64,000 nt of DNA. Origin: Meconema thalassinum. Its lineage: Eukaryota; Arthropoda; Insecta; Orthoptera; Tettigoniidae. Positions within the stretch are counted from its first letter, which is position 1; every line of letters begins with the position of its first letter. The notes under the pieces were generated by a model. The model had not been told where the DNA came from. It searched no databases and saw only the letters and a program-made list of their open reading frames with translations. Shown here piece after piece: positions 21,386-31,563 of this stretch. The position numbers and the translations under genes are program-made. The stretch spans positions 141,721,099-141,785,098 of the forward strand of contig OX336389.2 in NCBI GenBank assembly GCA_946902985.2, written 5' to 3'.

Positions 21386-23112
21386 TATTCACTATTTTCA
21401 AAGCAGCCTCACTTTTCTCACTATTTGCTAAAATTACTCACTTTTCTCACTTTTTTTTTTACAAAACTGGTCACATTCTGCGTTAAAAATGTTCTCATGC
21501 ACAATCAGATTGCTTACCCAAAATATACCCATGAATGGGTAGTTCGATTTTCTGCCTCCGCTGCCTGAGCGCGCTGCCGGCAGCAAGCTAGGCGGCCAGA
21601 AACATAGAAAGCTTCCATGGTGCAATACCACAGCCAGAGCCGTGCAGCGATCGACGAAAATTTTAACAATGGGTGGTTTTTAACAAAAGTGTTGTGACGG
21701 AAAGGAGTGTGGCGTTGCTGTATATTCTAGTATTTCACAATTTATCATAGGTAAGTCAATAGTTGGCCTTACACTGACGAATTTTCCGTCGGTTTTAGAA
21801 TGACATACCGACCCCGCCGATCTGGACTGGCACGGTACAAAACTTTCTCAACTCATACACCGCCATTCCAGATCTGCTGAATAGTTCCAACATTTGATAT
21901 GTAGGTATATGGTGAAATCTGTCTACCTTTCCGTGGTTATGGTTTGTCCATTGGTCTCTCGACATTTAAGAAATATTTTTCGCAATTCCGAACAATTATA
22001 AACCGCGTGACTTGTTTCGATTTGTGAAAATCTTAACCATTTTTTTTTGGTGAGTTAACCTTTAATTATTAATTAAAAATTAAATAATTGCGTATTATAA
22101 TTATTATTTATTATTATTTTACGTATTACCTTTTATTCACCACTTAAAAATGTATAAAAATAAAACAAAAATTGCCATTATAGGCGCCTATGGCTATCAT
22201 TGCGTAAAAATCTTCAAATCGTGAAGAAAGTTTCATTCGCTGTCCGTAATATACACATACACAAAAATGCCTACACCACAGATTTAAGCTGATTTCCCAC
22301 GTGCTTTTTAATGGCAATCAACAATTGCTTTGTTTTGAATGGGTTTATACACATCGCGCGATGTTCTTAGTTTTGATCGATATTGTTGATATATATCGTA
22401 GTAAACAATACGTTTGTCAAATCAAGTTCAAATTTTCAAAATCATTTATTATACGTATTTGTGTAATACATAAATAACACACACTTCCAACTGAGTTCAA
22501 TACAGTGGAATCTCGTTAGCACGTTCTCGGTTACCGGTACCACGTTTTTCCGTTTAACTCGATGATTTTCTCAAGTCCCAGTCCCATTCCTACCAAATAC
22601 ATGTTGATATATCCCCTTAATACGTCTTCTATTCCCACTTACGATGATCAATTTTTCGTTGTACTATTTCTTAGGTAACCGGATTTTATTCTTATTTCAT
22701 TATAAAATTCGGCATCTTGATAACATGATGCGATATTGCTTCCTATTCTCTGATAGTTATTGACAGTGTAGACGATTATAGTGTGCTTTGACGGTGTGGA
22801 AGTGGCTTGAGGTATGACGCAACACAGAAGATAGCTGACGGTGTAGAAGTGGCTTGAGAGCTATGACGCAACACAGAAGATAGCCGACGTGTCTCTCTCG
22901 CGCCAGTAGAAAATGCAGGTTGAATACAAAATCGCTACCTATAACACATTCTTTTTTTTAAAATACACCACAGATTGGTGTGCATATGTCGGCCGACCAC
23001 TAGCGTCTCGTCCTTACGCGAATGCTGCAGCGTGTATTTGACGACCGGTCGGCATCTCTCGTATCGTGCGTACGTCGGCCGGTCAGAAAATATTAAAATA
23101 ATATAATAATAT
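21386..23112. other. 5' non-coding part of the hAT-like element
   Basis: No coding exon is recognised. At 22501, TACAGTGGAATCTCGTTAGC resembles the end of a pogo/Tigger-type MITE, but I found no matching right end. A direct duplication of about 50-60 bp containing GAAGTGGCTTGAG and TATGACGCAACACAGAAGA occupies about 22790-22885. Confidence 0.4.
23107..23112. repeat. Target-site duplication of the gypsy element (left copy)
   Basis: TAATAT here matches TAATAT at 28287-28292, immediately outside the two LTRs. The A+T-rich site makes 5 or 6 bp equally possible. Confidence 0.7.
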
Positions 23113-23349
23113 TGTGGGAGCCGGATGAGGATCAAGAAGGCCGAGTATGGGATCTAGCGGGCGCAGGAGTAAGCTCAGCGCCATTTTCTGAGAATAAAAA
23201 GAAGAGAAGCAGTATTCCGAGTTCCGACGAGCCGCGAAACACATCCCCTTAATTCTCTACTGTATTTTAATCAGTTTCATTGTTTATAATAAATAATTCA
23301 GTTCTATATTCGATGCTTGTGAGTGTCATGATCTGGAAACCGTTTCCCA
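23113..23349 (+). repeat. Gypsy 5' LTR
   Basis: Starts TGTGGGAGCC and ends ACCGTTTCCCA (TG...CA). 237 bp, with two mismatches to the 3' LTR. ATAATAAATAATTC near 23287 could provide the polyadenylation signal. Confidence 0.95.
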
Positions 23350-23353
23350 CAAA

Positions 23354-23371
23354 TGGGGGCTCGTCCGGGAT
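23354..23371 (+). promoter_or_regulatory. Primer-binding site, tRNA-Pro type
   Basis: TGGGGGCTCGTCCGGGAT, four bases after the LTR. This 18-mer is the well-known complement of the tRNA-Pro 3' end used by gammaretroviruses, and is less usual among insect gypsy elements. Confidence 0.85.
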
Positions 23372-23815
23372 GGACTGAAACAACGAGTTACGACGCAATC
23401 CACGACACGAAGTACGACGCAAAATACGACTCTGTTTTCGACGAAGTGAACGGCTAAACATATATGTTGCTGTTGCCTACGACGCTGACGACGAGACGAC
23501 GTGCAGTTTTGTGAGCCCAAGACGTGCGAATCTACGACGAGGATTCATAGGCAAGCAAAATTTGTTCTGCAGTTTCAGCGACAATTAGTGGTGCCGTGAC
23601 GACGACGAGGGTCGGAATCTAAACGACGACAGAGGATTGTGGATGTGGTAAGAGGATAGCGACTCGTCAGAGAGAAACGACGGGAAGCGGTATTCAACGA
23701 TATCACCTACAAATATCACCGGTTGGGTGAATGAGGTTAAACAGGTTTGATAGCGAGGTTTTGAGGAAGCGATATTGACGGAAATCTACTTGATAGACGT
23801 GAGTAAACAAATAAG

Positions 23816-24709
23816 ATGACTACACTCGGTGCAATAGAGAAAATAAATAAGAACATAAGTGATGCTCCAGTCAAAGCAATCAAAGTTTTACATAACCTCA
23901 TTTTCGAGCATATACCAGACGACAGGAAGAATCGAAAGCGACTGCGAGAGTTTCCTGGAATCGATTTTGACGAAAATTCCATTGAAGAGGAAGCTAAGAA
24001 GAAATTTATCGAAGAAACATTTTCCAAGGCTGATCTATTGCGTGTTTCTGAGATTCTTAATACCGAGATAGGGACAAAGGAGGTAATGATTAACACCATT
24101 TGTTATTACTTGAGAAAATTGGATGAACTCGCAACTAATATAGACGATGATGACGAAGATGAAGAAGACGAAGAAGATGAAGAGAGCGAAGAGGAAGACC
24201 AGCACAGAAGGTATAGAGAACAACATAAGTTTTCATTGTTGTTCCGCGACGTAGAGGGCGCTATGAAAACATTTAACGGTAAGGATGGTTACCCAGTGAA
24301 GAAATGGATCGCAGATTTTGAGGAGACGTCAATCTTGATGGGATGGAGTGAGCTGCAAAAGTTTATTTTCGCAAAGAAATCACTCGATGGCTTAGCTAAG
24401 CTTTATATTCAAGGTGAGAAAGGACTGACGTCCTGGACTGCACTGAAGAAGGCCTTGAAAGAGGAGTTTGACGTGGCGGCAAGCAGTGCAGAAATTCACA
24501 AGTTGTTAACCCAGCGACGAAAAAAGCGCGACGAATCTCTACAGGAGTACTTTCTTGTGATGAAGGAAATCGCCAGTAGAGGTGATGTTGAGCAAGTTTC
24601 TCTGTGTCAGTACGTGATTGATGGGATCGAGGACGATTCAGGATCAAAACTTCTTCTCTATGGAGCAAAAAAAATCCGAGGATTTCAAGGAGAAAATGAA
24701 AAGTTATGA
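23816..24709 (+). CDS. gag: gag polyprotein (N-terminal and capsid part)
   Basis: Starts at ATG 23816 after a 440 bp leader. 297 codons. A helical N-terminal region is followed by a long acidic run (D/E-rich, about residues 103-130) and then a retrotransposon-gag (capsid) domain with KWIADFEETSILMGW, LTSWTALKKALKEEF and RDESLQEYFLVMKEIA. The nucleocapsid zinc knuckles are not in this frame. They come at the start of the next ORF, which overlaps by 92 bp in the +1 frame. The switch lies at an A8 run (24666-24673), so either a programmed slip or a one-base length change separates capsid from knuckles. Product: virus-like particle shell protein (family knowledge). Confidence 0.9.
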   Translation: MTTLGAIEKINKNISDAPVKAIKVLHNLIFEHIPDDRKNRKRLREFPGIDFDENSIEEEAKKKFIEETFSKADLLRVSEILNTEIGTKEVMINTICYYLRKLDELATNIDDDDEDEEDEEDEESEEEDQHRRYREQHKFSLLFRDVEGAMKTFNGKDGYPVKKWIADFEETSILMGWSELQKFIFAKKSLDGLAKLYIQGEKGLTSWTALKKALKEEFDVAASSAEIHKLLTQRRKKRDESLQEYFLVMKEIASRGDVEQVSLCQYVIDGIEDDSGSKLLLYGAKKIRGFQGENEKL

Positions 24710-26636
24710 GATGGCAGTGAAGTCTTTGCCAAACAAAAGCACAAAGTATAATAACAGTAATTTTCAAGGAAGTGCCAAGAGTGCCAACGAGAAGGACGGA
24801 AAGTGCTGGGGCAGTACAAAGAAGAAAGAGGCGAGTAGTGTAGATAGATGTTATAATTGCGCTGGATCTGGTCATAGTTCAAAGGAATGTGAGCACAAGG
24901 ATAAAGGCAAGAGATGTTTCAACTGCAATGAGTTTGGCCACATTTCATCCGAGTGCAAAAAGGAGAGGAAGAACGATAAGAGGAATAATCAAGGTATCAA
25001 TTTTATTGATGAAAAGAAAAGCTGCCTCAAGTTCAAAGAGGTTAGTTTGGGTCAGCAGAAACTTCAGGCACTTATCGACTGTGGCAGTCCTTATAACCTA
25101 CTGCGACAGAACATCCATAAGACCATGGGTTCCCCAGGATTGAAGAGCACGGATATTGTTTTGAAAGGATTCGGTAATGGTTTTGTTGCTCCTCAAGGTT
25201 ACTTCACGACAGTCGTTGAGGTAGACGAGCTGGAGTTCCAAACCAACGTTTATGTTGTTTCTGATGATACTATGGAGTGGGACATGGTTATTGGTAACGA
25301 TCTATTGGATCAGGGTGAGGTCATCCTGAGCAAGCAAGGAGTTACCATCAAGAAACTAGAGGTCCCAATGATGTTGATCAGGGTAGCCGACGAACAGGAA
25401 TTGGATATCGAGAACTGCGTTGATGAGGGAAAAAAAAGGGAACAGATCCAGGATTTGGTAGCGAGATATGTACCAAAGAAGACGAAATCTACTGATGTCA
25501 AGATGAAGATCACATTGAAAGAAGAAAAACCGATATTTAGCAGGCCCAGACGAATGGCACCGCTTGAGAACGAGTTTGTCGATGAGCAAGTCGAGGCGTG
25601 GCTGGAGGAAGATATCATAGAACCGAGTCAATCAGAATATACATGCCAAGTGGTGGTAGTCAAAAAGAAAAATGGAAAAAAGCGACTTTGTACTCATTTT
25701 CGTCCATTGAACTCAATCGTGGTTAGGGATCTATTTCCCATGCCAGTTATAGAGGAACTTCTGGACAAGTTACAGGATGCTACGGTGTTCTGCACCTTGG
25801 ATCTCAGGAACGAATTCTTTCACGTGGAAGTCGAAGAAGGAAGTCGACGATATTTGTCATTCGTAACGCGTTCTGGACAGTACCAGTACAAAAAAGTTCC
25901 ATTTGGATTTACCAACTCACCTGCAGTCTTCCAACGCTTTATTAAAGCTGTGTTCTGGGAGTTAATCCGAGAGAACATAGTGTTTACCTATATGGATGAC
26001 TTAATCATCCCAGCGAAGGGTGACGACGAGGCACTCCTACGATTGAGACGAGTGTTGGAATTAGCTGTAGAGTACGGGCTGGAAATCAACTTCGAGAAGT
26101 GCCAGTTTCTGAAGAGGAGGGTACAGTTCCTTGGATACACTATTCTACGTGGACAGATTCAACCCGCCACTGAGAAGGTCCTTTCTGTACCAAACTTCCC
26201 GGAGCCAAAGACGATCGCTGCGCTGCAGAGCTTTCTCGGATTGGCTGGCTATTTTAGAAAATTTATCCCAAATTTCTCGATTGTAGCCAAACCACTGAGC
26301 GATCTGTTGAGAGGTAAGCCGGAGTTCAAGTTTGGCGAGGAACAACGACGTGCATTTGTTGAGCTCAAACGTCTTCTCGCTTCAGAACCTGTGTTGAAGA
26401 TATACAACCCGAAATACGAGACGGAGCTGCACACTGACGCCAGCAAGAGTGGGTATGGCGCTGTGTTGTTGCAAAAGTACCCAGAGGACAACAAACTACA
26501 TCCAGTCTCATACATGAGTAAAAAGACGACGATACAGGAAGAAAAATACAGCAGTTACGAGCTCGAGATCTTAGCTGTGGTGAATGCATTAAAAAGTATA
26601 GGGTGTACTTGCTTGGAATTCCGTTCAAGATCGTGA
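24618..26636 (+). CDS. pol: gag nucleocapsid knuckles plus pol: protease, reverse transcriptase, RNase H (N-terminal)
   Basis: Two CX2CX4HX4C knuckles (C78-C91 and C100-C113). The aspartic protease has DCG (154-156) where DSG/DTG is usual. The RT has TLDLRNEFFHVEV (catalytic D395) and YMDD (458-461), then FLGY, the tether, and an RNase H beginning HTDASKSGYGAVL (D607) with YELEILAVV (E650). The frame then breaks at an A5 run (26591-26595) and continues in the ORF starting 26603. The start shown is the open-frame limit; the true polyprotein begins in gag. RT motif A has E where G is usual (RNEFF), possibly a deleterious change. Confidence 0.92.
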   Translation: MMGSRTIQDQNFFSMEQKKSEDFKEKMKSYEMAVKSLPNKSTKYNNSNFQGSAKSANEKDGKCWGSTKKKEASSVDRCYNCAGSGHSSKECEHKDKGKRCFNCNEFGHISSECKKERKNDKRNNQGINFIDEKKSCLKFKEVSLGQQKLQALIDCGSPYNLLRQNIHKTMGSPGLKSTDIVLKGFGNGFVAPQGYFTTVVEVDELEFQTNVYVVSDDTMEWDMVIGNDLLDQGEVILSKQGVTIKKLEVPMMLIRVADEQELDIENCVDEGKKREQIQDLVARYVPKKTKSTDVKMKITLKEEKPIFSRPRRMAPLENEFVDEQVEAWLEEDIIEPSQSEYTCQVVVVKKKNGKKRLCTHFRPLNSIVVRDLFPMPVIEELLDKLQDATVFCTLDLRNEFFHVEVEEGSRRYLSFVTRSGQYQYKKVPFGFTNSPAVFQRFIKAVFWELIRENIVFTYMDDLIIPAKGDDEALLRLRRVLELAVEYGLEINFEKCQFLKRRVQFLGYTILRGQIQPATEKVLSVPNFPEPKTIAALQSFLGLAGYFRKFIPNFSIVAKPLSDLLRGKPEFKFGEEQRRAFVELKRLLASEPVLKIYNPKYETELHTDASKSGYGAVLLQKYPEDNKLHPVSYMSKKTTIQEEKYSSYELEILAVVNALKSIGCTCLEFRSRS

Positions 26637-27889
26637 CTGACTGTATGGCATTCCAAAAGACAATGCACAAAAGGGACCTGGTCCCACGAGTAGCTAGATG
26701 GGCTATGGCCTTGGAGGAGTTTGACTATACCATCGAACACCGAACTGCAACCAGGATGAAACATGTCGACGCCCTGAGACGATGTCCAGCAGTGATGTTT
26801 GGATTCCCTGGTGGCCTTGCAGCGAGGATCAAAATCGCCCTGAGCAAAGACGAAGGATTGACAGCGTTAAAAGCGACACTGGAGAAAGGGCCTTACGAAA
26901 ACTTCATCGTCAGAGACGGACTGCTATTTAAATTTGTTGACGGGCGAGAGACGTTGGTGGTCCCGCGGGCAATGCACCATGAAATCATCAGAGATGCACA
27001 TGAGAAGGGACACTACGCTGTTAAAAGGACTGAAGAAGACGTGAAGCAGGAATATTATATTCCAGACTTGGCCAACAAGGTGAAACGAGTCATAGCCAAC
27101 TGTGTGAAGTGTCTGGTGGTTAACAGGAAGACAGGCAAGAAAGAAGGTTGGTTACATCCGATGTTCAAGGAGAGTGTGCCTTTGCACACCTACCATATGG
27201 ATCACATTGGACCACTTAAGTCTACACACAAGGGATATGAACACATCTTCTGTGTGATAGACGCCTTCACGAAGTTCACCTGGATGTATCCTGTGAAAAC
27301 TACCAAATCGGCAGAGACGATTGAAAAGATGGAGTTTCAGAGGACGAACTTTGGAAACCCAGTTCAAGTGATCACCGACAGGGGGCCATCGTTCACCTCC
27401 CATGAGTTCCAGGACTACTGTAAATCGCAGAGTATCAAGCACATCTTGATCACAGCTGGACTGCCAAGAGCCAATGGTCAAATCGAGAGAGTCAACTCAA
27501 CAGTGACCAAGATCATCGCTAAACTTAGCATTGACGATCCAACAAAATGGTACAAGGTTGTACCATCCGTCCAACGAGCTATCAACTCTACGTTCCAGAG
27601 GAGCATCGGAATGTCACCTTTCGAGCTGCTGACAGGAGTCAGAATGCACAACCAAAATGATCTACGTATAGTGCAACTCATCGAAGAGGAGCTGATCGAT
27701 TCGTTCAACGAAAAACGTGATCAGATGAGAGAAGATGCAAAAAAGCAGATAGAAAAAGTACAATCTGAAAATCGTGCTGAATTCAACCGACGACGTAAGG
27801 AGCCTAAGAAGTATCAGGTCGACGACCTGGTTGCCATCAAACGCACTCAGATCGGTCCACATCTGAAACTAAAAACCAAAAGTCTATGA
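26603..27889 (+). CDS. pol: pol: RNase H C-terminus and integrase
   Basis: The first residues complete RNase H (VTDCMAF with D13; HVDAL at 54-58). The integrase has the HHCC zinc module (H133, H137, C167, C170), a chromatin-like linker, and the DDE core D200, D259, E295 (spacing D-35-E). The C-terminal tail contains KYQVDDLVAIKRTQIGP. A TGA at 27887-27889 ends the ORF exactly where a GPF/Y module glycine is expected; the same frame stays open after it to TAG 27971-27973. This frame differs from the preceding ORF by the homopolymer break at 26591-26595. Confidence 0.92.
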   Translation: MYLLGIPFKIVTDCMAFQKTMHKRDLVPRVARWAMALEEFDYTIEHRTATRMKHVDALRRCPAVMFGFPGGLAARIKIALSKDEGLTALKATLEKGPYENFIVRDGLLFKFVDGRETLVVPRAMHHEIIRDAHEKGHYAVKRTEEDVKQEYYIPDLANKVKRVIANCVKCLVVNRKTGKKEGWLHPMFKESVPLHTYHMDHIGPLKSTHKGYEHIFCVIDAFTKFTWMYPVKTTKSAETIEKMEFQRTNFGNPVQVITDRGPSFTSHEFQDYCKSQSIKHILITAGLPRANGQIERVNSTVTKIIAKLSIDDPTKWYKVVPSVQRAINSTFQRSIGMSPFELLTGVRMHNQNDLRIVQLIEEELIDSFNEKRDQMREDAKKQIEKVQSENRAEFNRRRKEPKKYQVDDLVAIKRTQIGPHLKLKTKSL

Positions 27890-28049
27890 CCTTATCGAGT
27901 GACTCGAGTAAAACTCAACGACACATATGACGTCAGCAGAGAAGGAGACCATGCTGGACCAAGAATCACATAGTCCTGTGCGGAGTTCATGAGGCCCTGG
28001 CCAGGCGGATTTTCTTCATCCGGGTCGGATGAGGATCAGGACGGCCGAG

Positions 28050-28286
28050 TGTGGGAGCCGGATGAGGATCAAGAAGGCCGAGTATGGGATCTAGCGGGCG
28101 CAGGAGTAAGCTCAGCGCCATTGTCTGAGAATAAAAAGGAGAGAAGCAGTATTCCGAGTTCCGACGAGCCGCGAAACACATCCCCTTAATTCTCTACTGT
28201 ATTTTAATCAGTTTCATTGTTTATAATAAATAATTCAGTTCTATATTCGATGCTTGTGAGTGTCATGATCTGGAAACCGTTTCCCA
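28050..28286 (+). repeat. Gypsy 3' LTR
   Basis: 237 bp, identical to the 5' LTR except at two positions (GCCATTGTC against GCCATTTTC, and AAAAGG against AAAAGA). The 35 bp just before it (about 28015-28049) partly duplicate the LTR start (GGATGAGGATCAGGACGGCC). No clean polypurine tract is visible at the border. Confidence 0.95.
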
Positions 28287-28645
28287 TAATATTATTAAAA
28301 TATTATTTTAAACTGCAAACAACCACGATGTCTGCACAACTAAACTGTAAAATTCTAGATAGATTGTTTGATTTGAAAACTGATGGGAAATAATGGTCGC
28401 AAATCATTTGCATCGAACGGTTAATCGCCTCGTATGAAACCGAAATAAAATGAGCCATTTTAAACCGCGGCAATTGAAAATCACGTCAGCCAGTTGAACA
28501 ATCCCGTCGTGTGAAACCACTTTTAGCCCGTGACGGACCAAAACTGTCGGAAAATCCGTCTGTGTATTTATTTTATTTTTTATTTTCCGCCTTTTGTTCA
28601 TGGCATTGCGGCTAGGGATTTCTTTTTATTCTTGTTTATTCTTAG

Positions 28646-29383
28646 ATGGCGGCTAAATGCTCGGTGCGGGACGAGTGGTTCAACAAAGAAGACGAACTGG
28701 GACACAAGTACGCTGTGTGGGCCGCACGAGCCAGCCGTACTACCATCTCGTGCAGGCTTTGTAACTGCATGTTCAGCATTGAGCAGAAGGGCTTCCAGGC
28801 CCTCCAACAGCATGTCAGGACGAAGAAGCATAAGACTGTCGTGGAGGTCCAACTAAACCCGCGGCAACTAGTGCTAGCTGCACGACAAACGGCAGATGCT
28901 CAGCCCGCCAGCCAGTCTACAGCTGGGCAAACCCCTCACGCAGTGCTGGACCAACCTGTTCCCCTTCACCTGATGTTACGGCAGCACGGTGCCCTGCGCG
29001 CTGAGCTCATCTGGGCCATGAAAGGCGTTCAATCTAGTTTTTCCGCCGCTTCGAATGTTGGAATCGTAGAGGTTTTTAGAGAAATGTTTGGGAAGGAGCA
29101 TGTCCCTAGGAATATGACTTTAGGCAGGACCAAGACGACGTACTTGTGGACTGAGGCCCTGGGCCCTTATTTTCATAAGTTGATGCTGGAAGATGCTATT
29201 TCAGCAGTTGGCTATACTATATGCTTTGATGAAACTACCAATGAGAAGCGCGTAAAGGAACTGCAAGTAGGGATACGGTTCTATTCCGAGAAAAGAAAAG
29301 AAGTGGTGTTTCATCTCCTAGAGACATTTTTATTGGAGAAGCTACAGCTGACATTCTGTTTAATCTGTTGGTCAAATCGATAG
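28646..29383 (+). CDS. hAT-like transposase, N-terminal part with BED-type zinc finger
   Basis: ATG at 28646 follows TTCTTAG, so it may be the start of a coding exon. A C2H2 BED-like finger is at residues 36-62 (C36, C39, H56, H62), for terminal DNA binding. Then a linker, and the first part of an RNase H-like fold ending CFDETTN, with a probable catalytic D195. The frame breaks at a T5 run (29327-29331); the tail after residue 226 is out of frame. It continues in the ORF beginning 29368, which overlaps by 16 bp. Family known function: cut-and-paste transposition. It shares the plus orientation with the gypsy element upstream. Confidence 0.85.
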   Translation: MAAKCSVRDEWFNKEDELGHKYAVWAARASRTTISCRLCNCMFSIEQKGFQALQQHVRTKKHKTVVEVQLNPRQLVLAARQTADAQPASQSTAGQTPHAVLDQPVPLHLMLRQHGALRAELIWAMKGVQSSFSAASNVGIVEVFREMFGKEHVPRNMTLGRTKTTYLWTEALGPYFHKLMLEDAISAVGYTICFDETTNEKRVKELQVGIRFYSEKRKEVVFHLLETFLLEKLQLTFCLICWSNR

Positions 29384-31176
29384 AATGCGCTGCTTTGGAC
29401 CCAGGGAAAATGTTGATGTTGTCAGCTGATGGCCCAAATGTAAATAAAGCCATTTATAACAGGTTCCGTGACAAAATGAAAACTGAGTGTGACAGGGGTC
29501 TATTAAACATAGGTTTTTGTAACTTGCACATTTTGCACAATGCGTTTGAACGTGGCTTAAGCGTTATGGGGTCTGATGTATCTGAACTTGCAATTTTGGT
29601 GTACAATTTTTTGGACTATCCAAGTAGATTTGAAGTTTATGAGAAATCTCAAGAAGACAATAAGATGCCATGTCATGCCTTTTTAAAACATGTGTGTTCT
29701 AGATGGCTTACACTAGGTCCTGCAGCTGAAAGATTACAAGAGCAGTGGCCAGCACTCTCTACTTACTTTCTGAAAGTTCTGCCACTTAAAAAGGGAAAGG
29801 ATGCTGAAAAATTACTGCAATCAAAATGTTATCAGGCTATTGCTAGTGCTCTAAAAGATGATACTTTCCCCGCTCAGATTGCGTTTGTAGTATATAGTGC
29901 AAGTCTTTTTGAAAGATTTTCAAAAGTATTTCAATTACAGCAACCTATGATACATGTTCTGTATGAAGAAGTGTCAAATTTTTTCATATTGCTCTTGAGT
30001 AGGTTCTGTCAGGCAGAAGCATTGAAGAGTACCAGTGAATGTTTGAAAGAATATTTCATCATGGATGGCAAAAATTTTATGGAATTGAAAAATGTTGACA
30101 TAGGGAAGAGTGCTGAACGTCTCCTGATCGATAAGAGCTGTAGTGAACTGCAAGTATTGAAGTTTCATCAAGAGGCGCGGAAGCATTATCAAGAGGTAGC
30201 GAAGTACGTACTTAACAAGTCCATCCTTAGTACTGGAAAGTATGCCAAGCACTTGAAATGCTTGCAGCCTCAGTCCATCAAAGAAAGTAAGTCTCTGATG
30301 AGCATTGTCTTTGTTTACAAAATGTTGCAGCTGCCTTTGAAAGATGTGTACGAAGAGAAGCTTCGCGATGAATGGAAGCTGTTGCAGCTAGAAAATCTCC
30401 CACATTTTGAGGAAAGTCCAAGGATTGACCATTTTTGGCTTCAATTTTTTGAAATTTTAGACTTTAGTGGGCAAGCAAAATATCCGCTTGTGAGCAAAGT
30501 CGTGAAAGCCATCCTACCAGCAGCTCATGGAAGCTCAGATGTGGAACGTGGATTTTCGGAATCAAGAAATCAACTTCCGGCAGATAGAGCCGCAATGGAA
30601 GAGCGCACCCTGAATGCTCGACTGTACATTCGTGATGGTATGAGGGAGTTCGGTGGGCGGGCTGAAGCGGCTCCCATCACAAAGGCGCTTCTGAAAGTGG
30701 CAGCTGCCGCTCACAGCAAATATGAAAACTATTTAGAGGCTAAGCGCAAGGAGGCAGAGGAAGAGCAAAGGAAAAAGGAAGAGGCGGAGGACATTCGGCG
30801 CAAGCAAGAAAAGCAGGAAAAAACTCAAGTTAAAGAAAGAAAGGAGATAGGAAAATTACAGGAAGAGTTCAGGAAGGCAAAAGAAGCGGAAGAAGAGGAG
30901 AGACAAGCTTCTGATTACCTAATTGATGAGGCCAACCAAAAGCTAAAAGCTGCTTTGGTAAAGGGTGATCTGAAAAGTGCAAAAATTGCTCAAGGTGTGC
31001 TAGAAGGTGCCCGCAACATGCGATCCCGGGCCGAAGATCTCCGCAAAACTCAGGCAGAGCCACTAAGGAAGAAAGTCGAGAAACGCACCTCCGCCCTACT
31101 TGAAAAGCTCTTCAAGAATCATGGGAAACGACGGCGCGATGAAAACAGCGACGATCCAGATGACCCTGACATTTGA
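29368..31176 (+). CDS. hAT-like transposase, catalytic and C-terminal dimerisation part
   Basis: 602 codons (start is the open-frame limit). LSADGPNVNKAIY (D21) is a likely second catalytic aspartate, followed by NLHILHNAF (52-60) and the CSRWL motif (110-114). The C-terminal hAT dimerisation motif AAHGSSDVERGFSESRNQL lies at about 385-404 with LNARLYIRDGM after it. Residues 440-560 are a highly charged K/E-rich coiled coil, an unusual extension beyond the dimerisation motif. The protein ends in an acidic DDPDDPDI. The domain order fits a hAT superfamily transposase; I cannot name the subfamily. Except for the break at 29327-29331 the gene looks intact. Confidence 0.88.
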   Translation: MVKSIECAALDPGKMLMLSADGPNVNKAIYNRFRDKMKTECDRGLLNIGFCNLHILHNAFERGLSVMGSDVSELAILVYNFLDYPSRFEVYEKSQEDNKMPCHAFLKHVCSRWLTLGPAAERLQEQWPALSTYFLKVLPLKKGKDAEKLLQSKCYQAIASALKDDTFPAQIAFVVYSASLFERFSKVFQLQQPMIHVLYEEVSNFFILLLSRFCQAEALKSTSECLKEYFIMDGKNFMELKNVDIGKSAERLLIDKSCSELQVLKFHQEARKHYQEVAKYVLNKSILSTGKYAKHLKCLQPQSIKESKSLMSIVFVYKMLQLPLKDVYEEKLRDEWKLLQLENLPHFEESPRIDHFWLQFFEILDFSGQAKYPLVSKVVKAILPAAHGSSDVERGFSESRNQLPADRAAMEERTLNARLYIRDGMREFGGRAEAAPITKALLKVAAAAHSKYENYLEAKRKEAEEEQRKKEEAEDIRRKQEKQEKTQVKERKEIGKLQEEFRKAKEAEEEERQASDYLIDEANQKLKAALVKGDLKSAKIAQGVLEGARNMRSRAEDLRKTQAEPLRKKVEKRTSALLEKLFKNHGKRRRDENSDDPDDPDI

Positions 31177-31210
31177 ATTTATTTTTAAGACTGATGACAA
31201 CTTGTGAATT

Positions 31211-31433
31211 TTATCTTAAGACTGATGATATCTACTTTTCTTTTTATGTGGCAGTACGACAGTATTATTTGTTTTAGGTGTGTTTTTTTTCTAGTAAGGA
31301 GTCTATTATAACATAAACATTGTTTTATCTTAAGACTAATGATATCTATCTTTATTCTTATGTGTCAGTATGGCAGTATTATAGTTTTAGTTTTTTTTCT
31401 AGTAAAGAGTCTATTATAACAGAAACATTGTTT
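31211..31433 (+). repeat. Tandem duplication of about 115 bp in the transposase 3' region
   Basis: 31211-31321 and 31325-31433 repeat TATCTTAAGACTxATGATATCTA and TAGTAAxGAGTCTATTATAAC with about 90% identity. It lies in the probable 3' UTR of the transposase gene. Confidence 0.85.
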
Positions 31434-31563
31434 TGTTTTCCACATTAATATTTTTTTTACGATTTAAATTTCTTGAGTGTTGCATTGATTTTCCAATCCA
31501 TTATTTCCAAGTGTCCTCTCTAACTACATGAAAAATGACAAACAGTACTCAGAGATATTAACA

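Larger units (their letters stand above)
23113..28286 (+). mobile_element. Ty3/gypsy LTR retrotransposon, nearly intact
   Basis: A 5174 bp provirus-like element with two 237 bp LTRs, a primer-binding site, gag, and a pol in the order protease-RT-RNase H-integrase, which defines Ty3/gypsy (Metaviridae). There is no envelope ORF. The LTRs differ at only two positions, so it is young. Coding is interrupted at an A8 run (24666-24673), an A5 run (26591-26595) and a stop in the integrase tail (27887-27889). It lies between the left end and the transposase of the hAT-like element. Confidence 0.95.

Noticed and set aside
22501..22560. pogo/Tigger-type terminal repeat (TACAGTGGAATCTCG)
   Set aside because: Only one end was found; no matching inverted end within the region.
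23113..28286. An endogenous retrovirus with envelope
   Set aside because: The sequence between the integrase end (27973) and the 3' LTR (28050) is only 76 bp, so there is no env gene.
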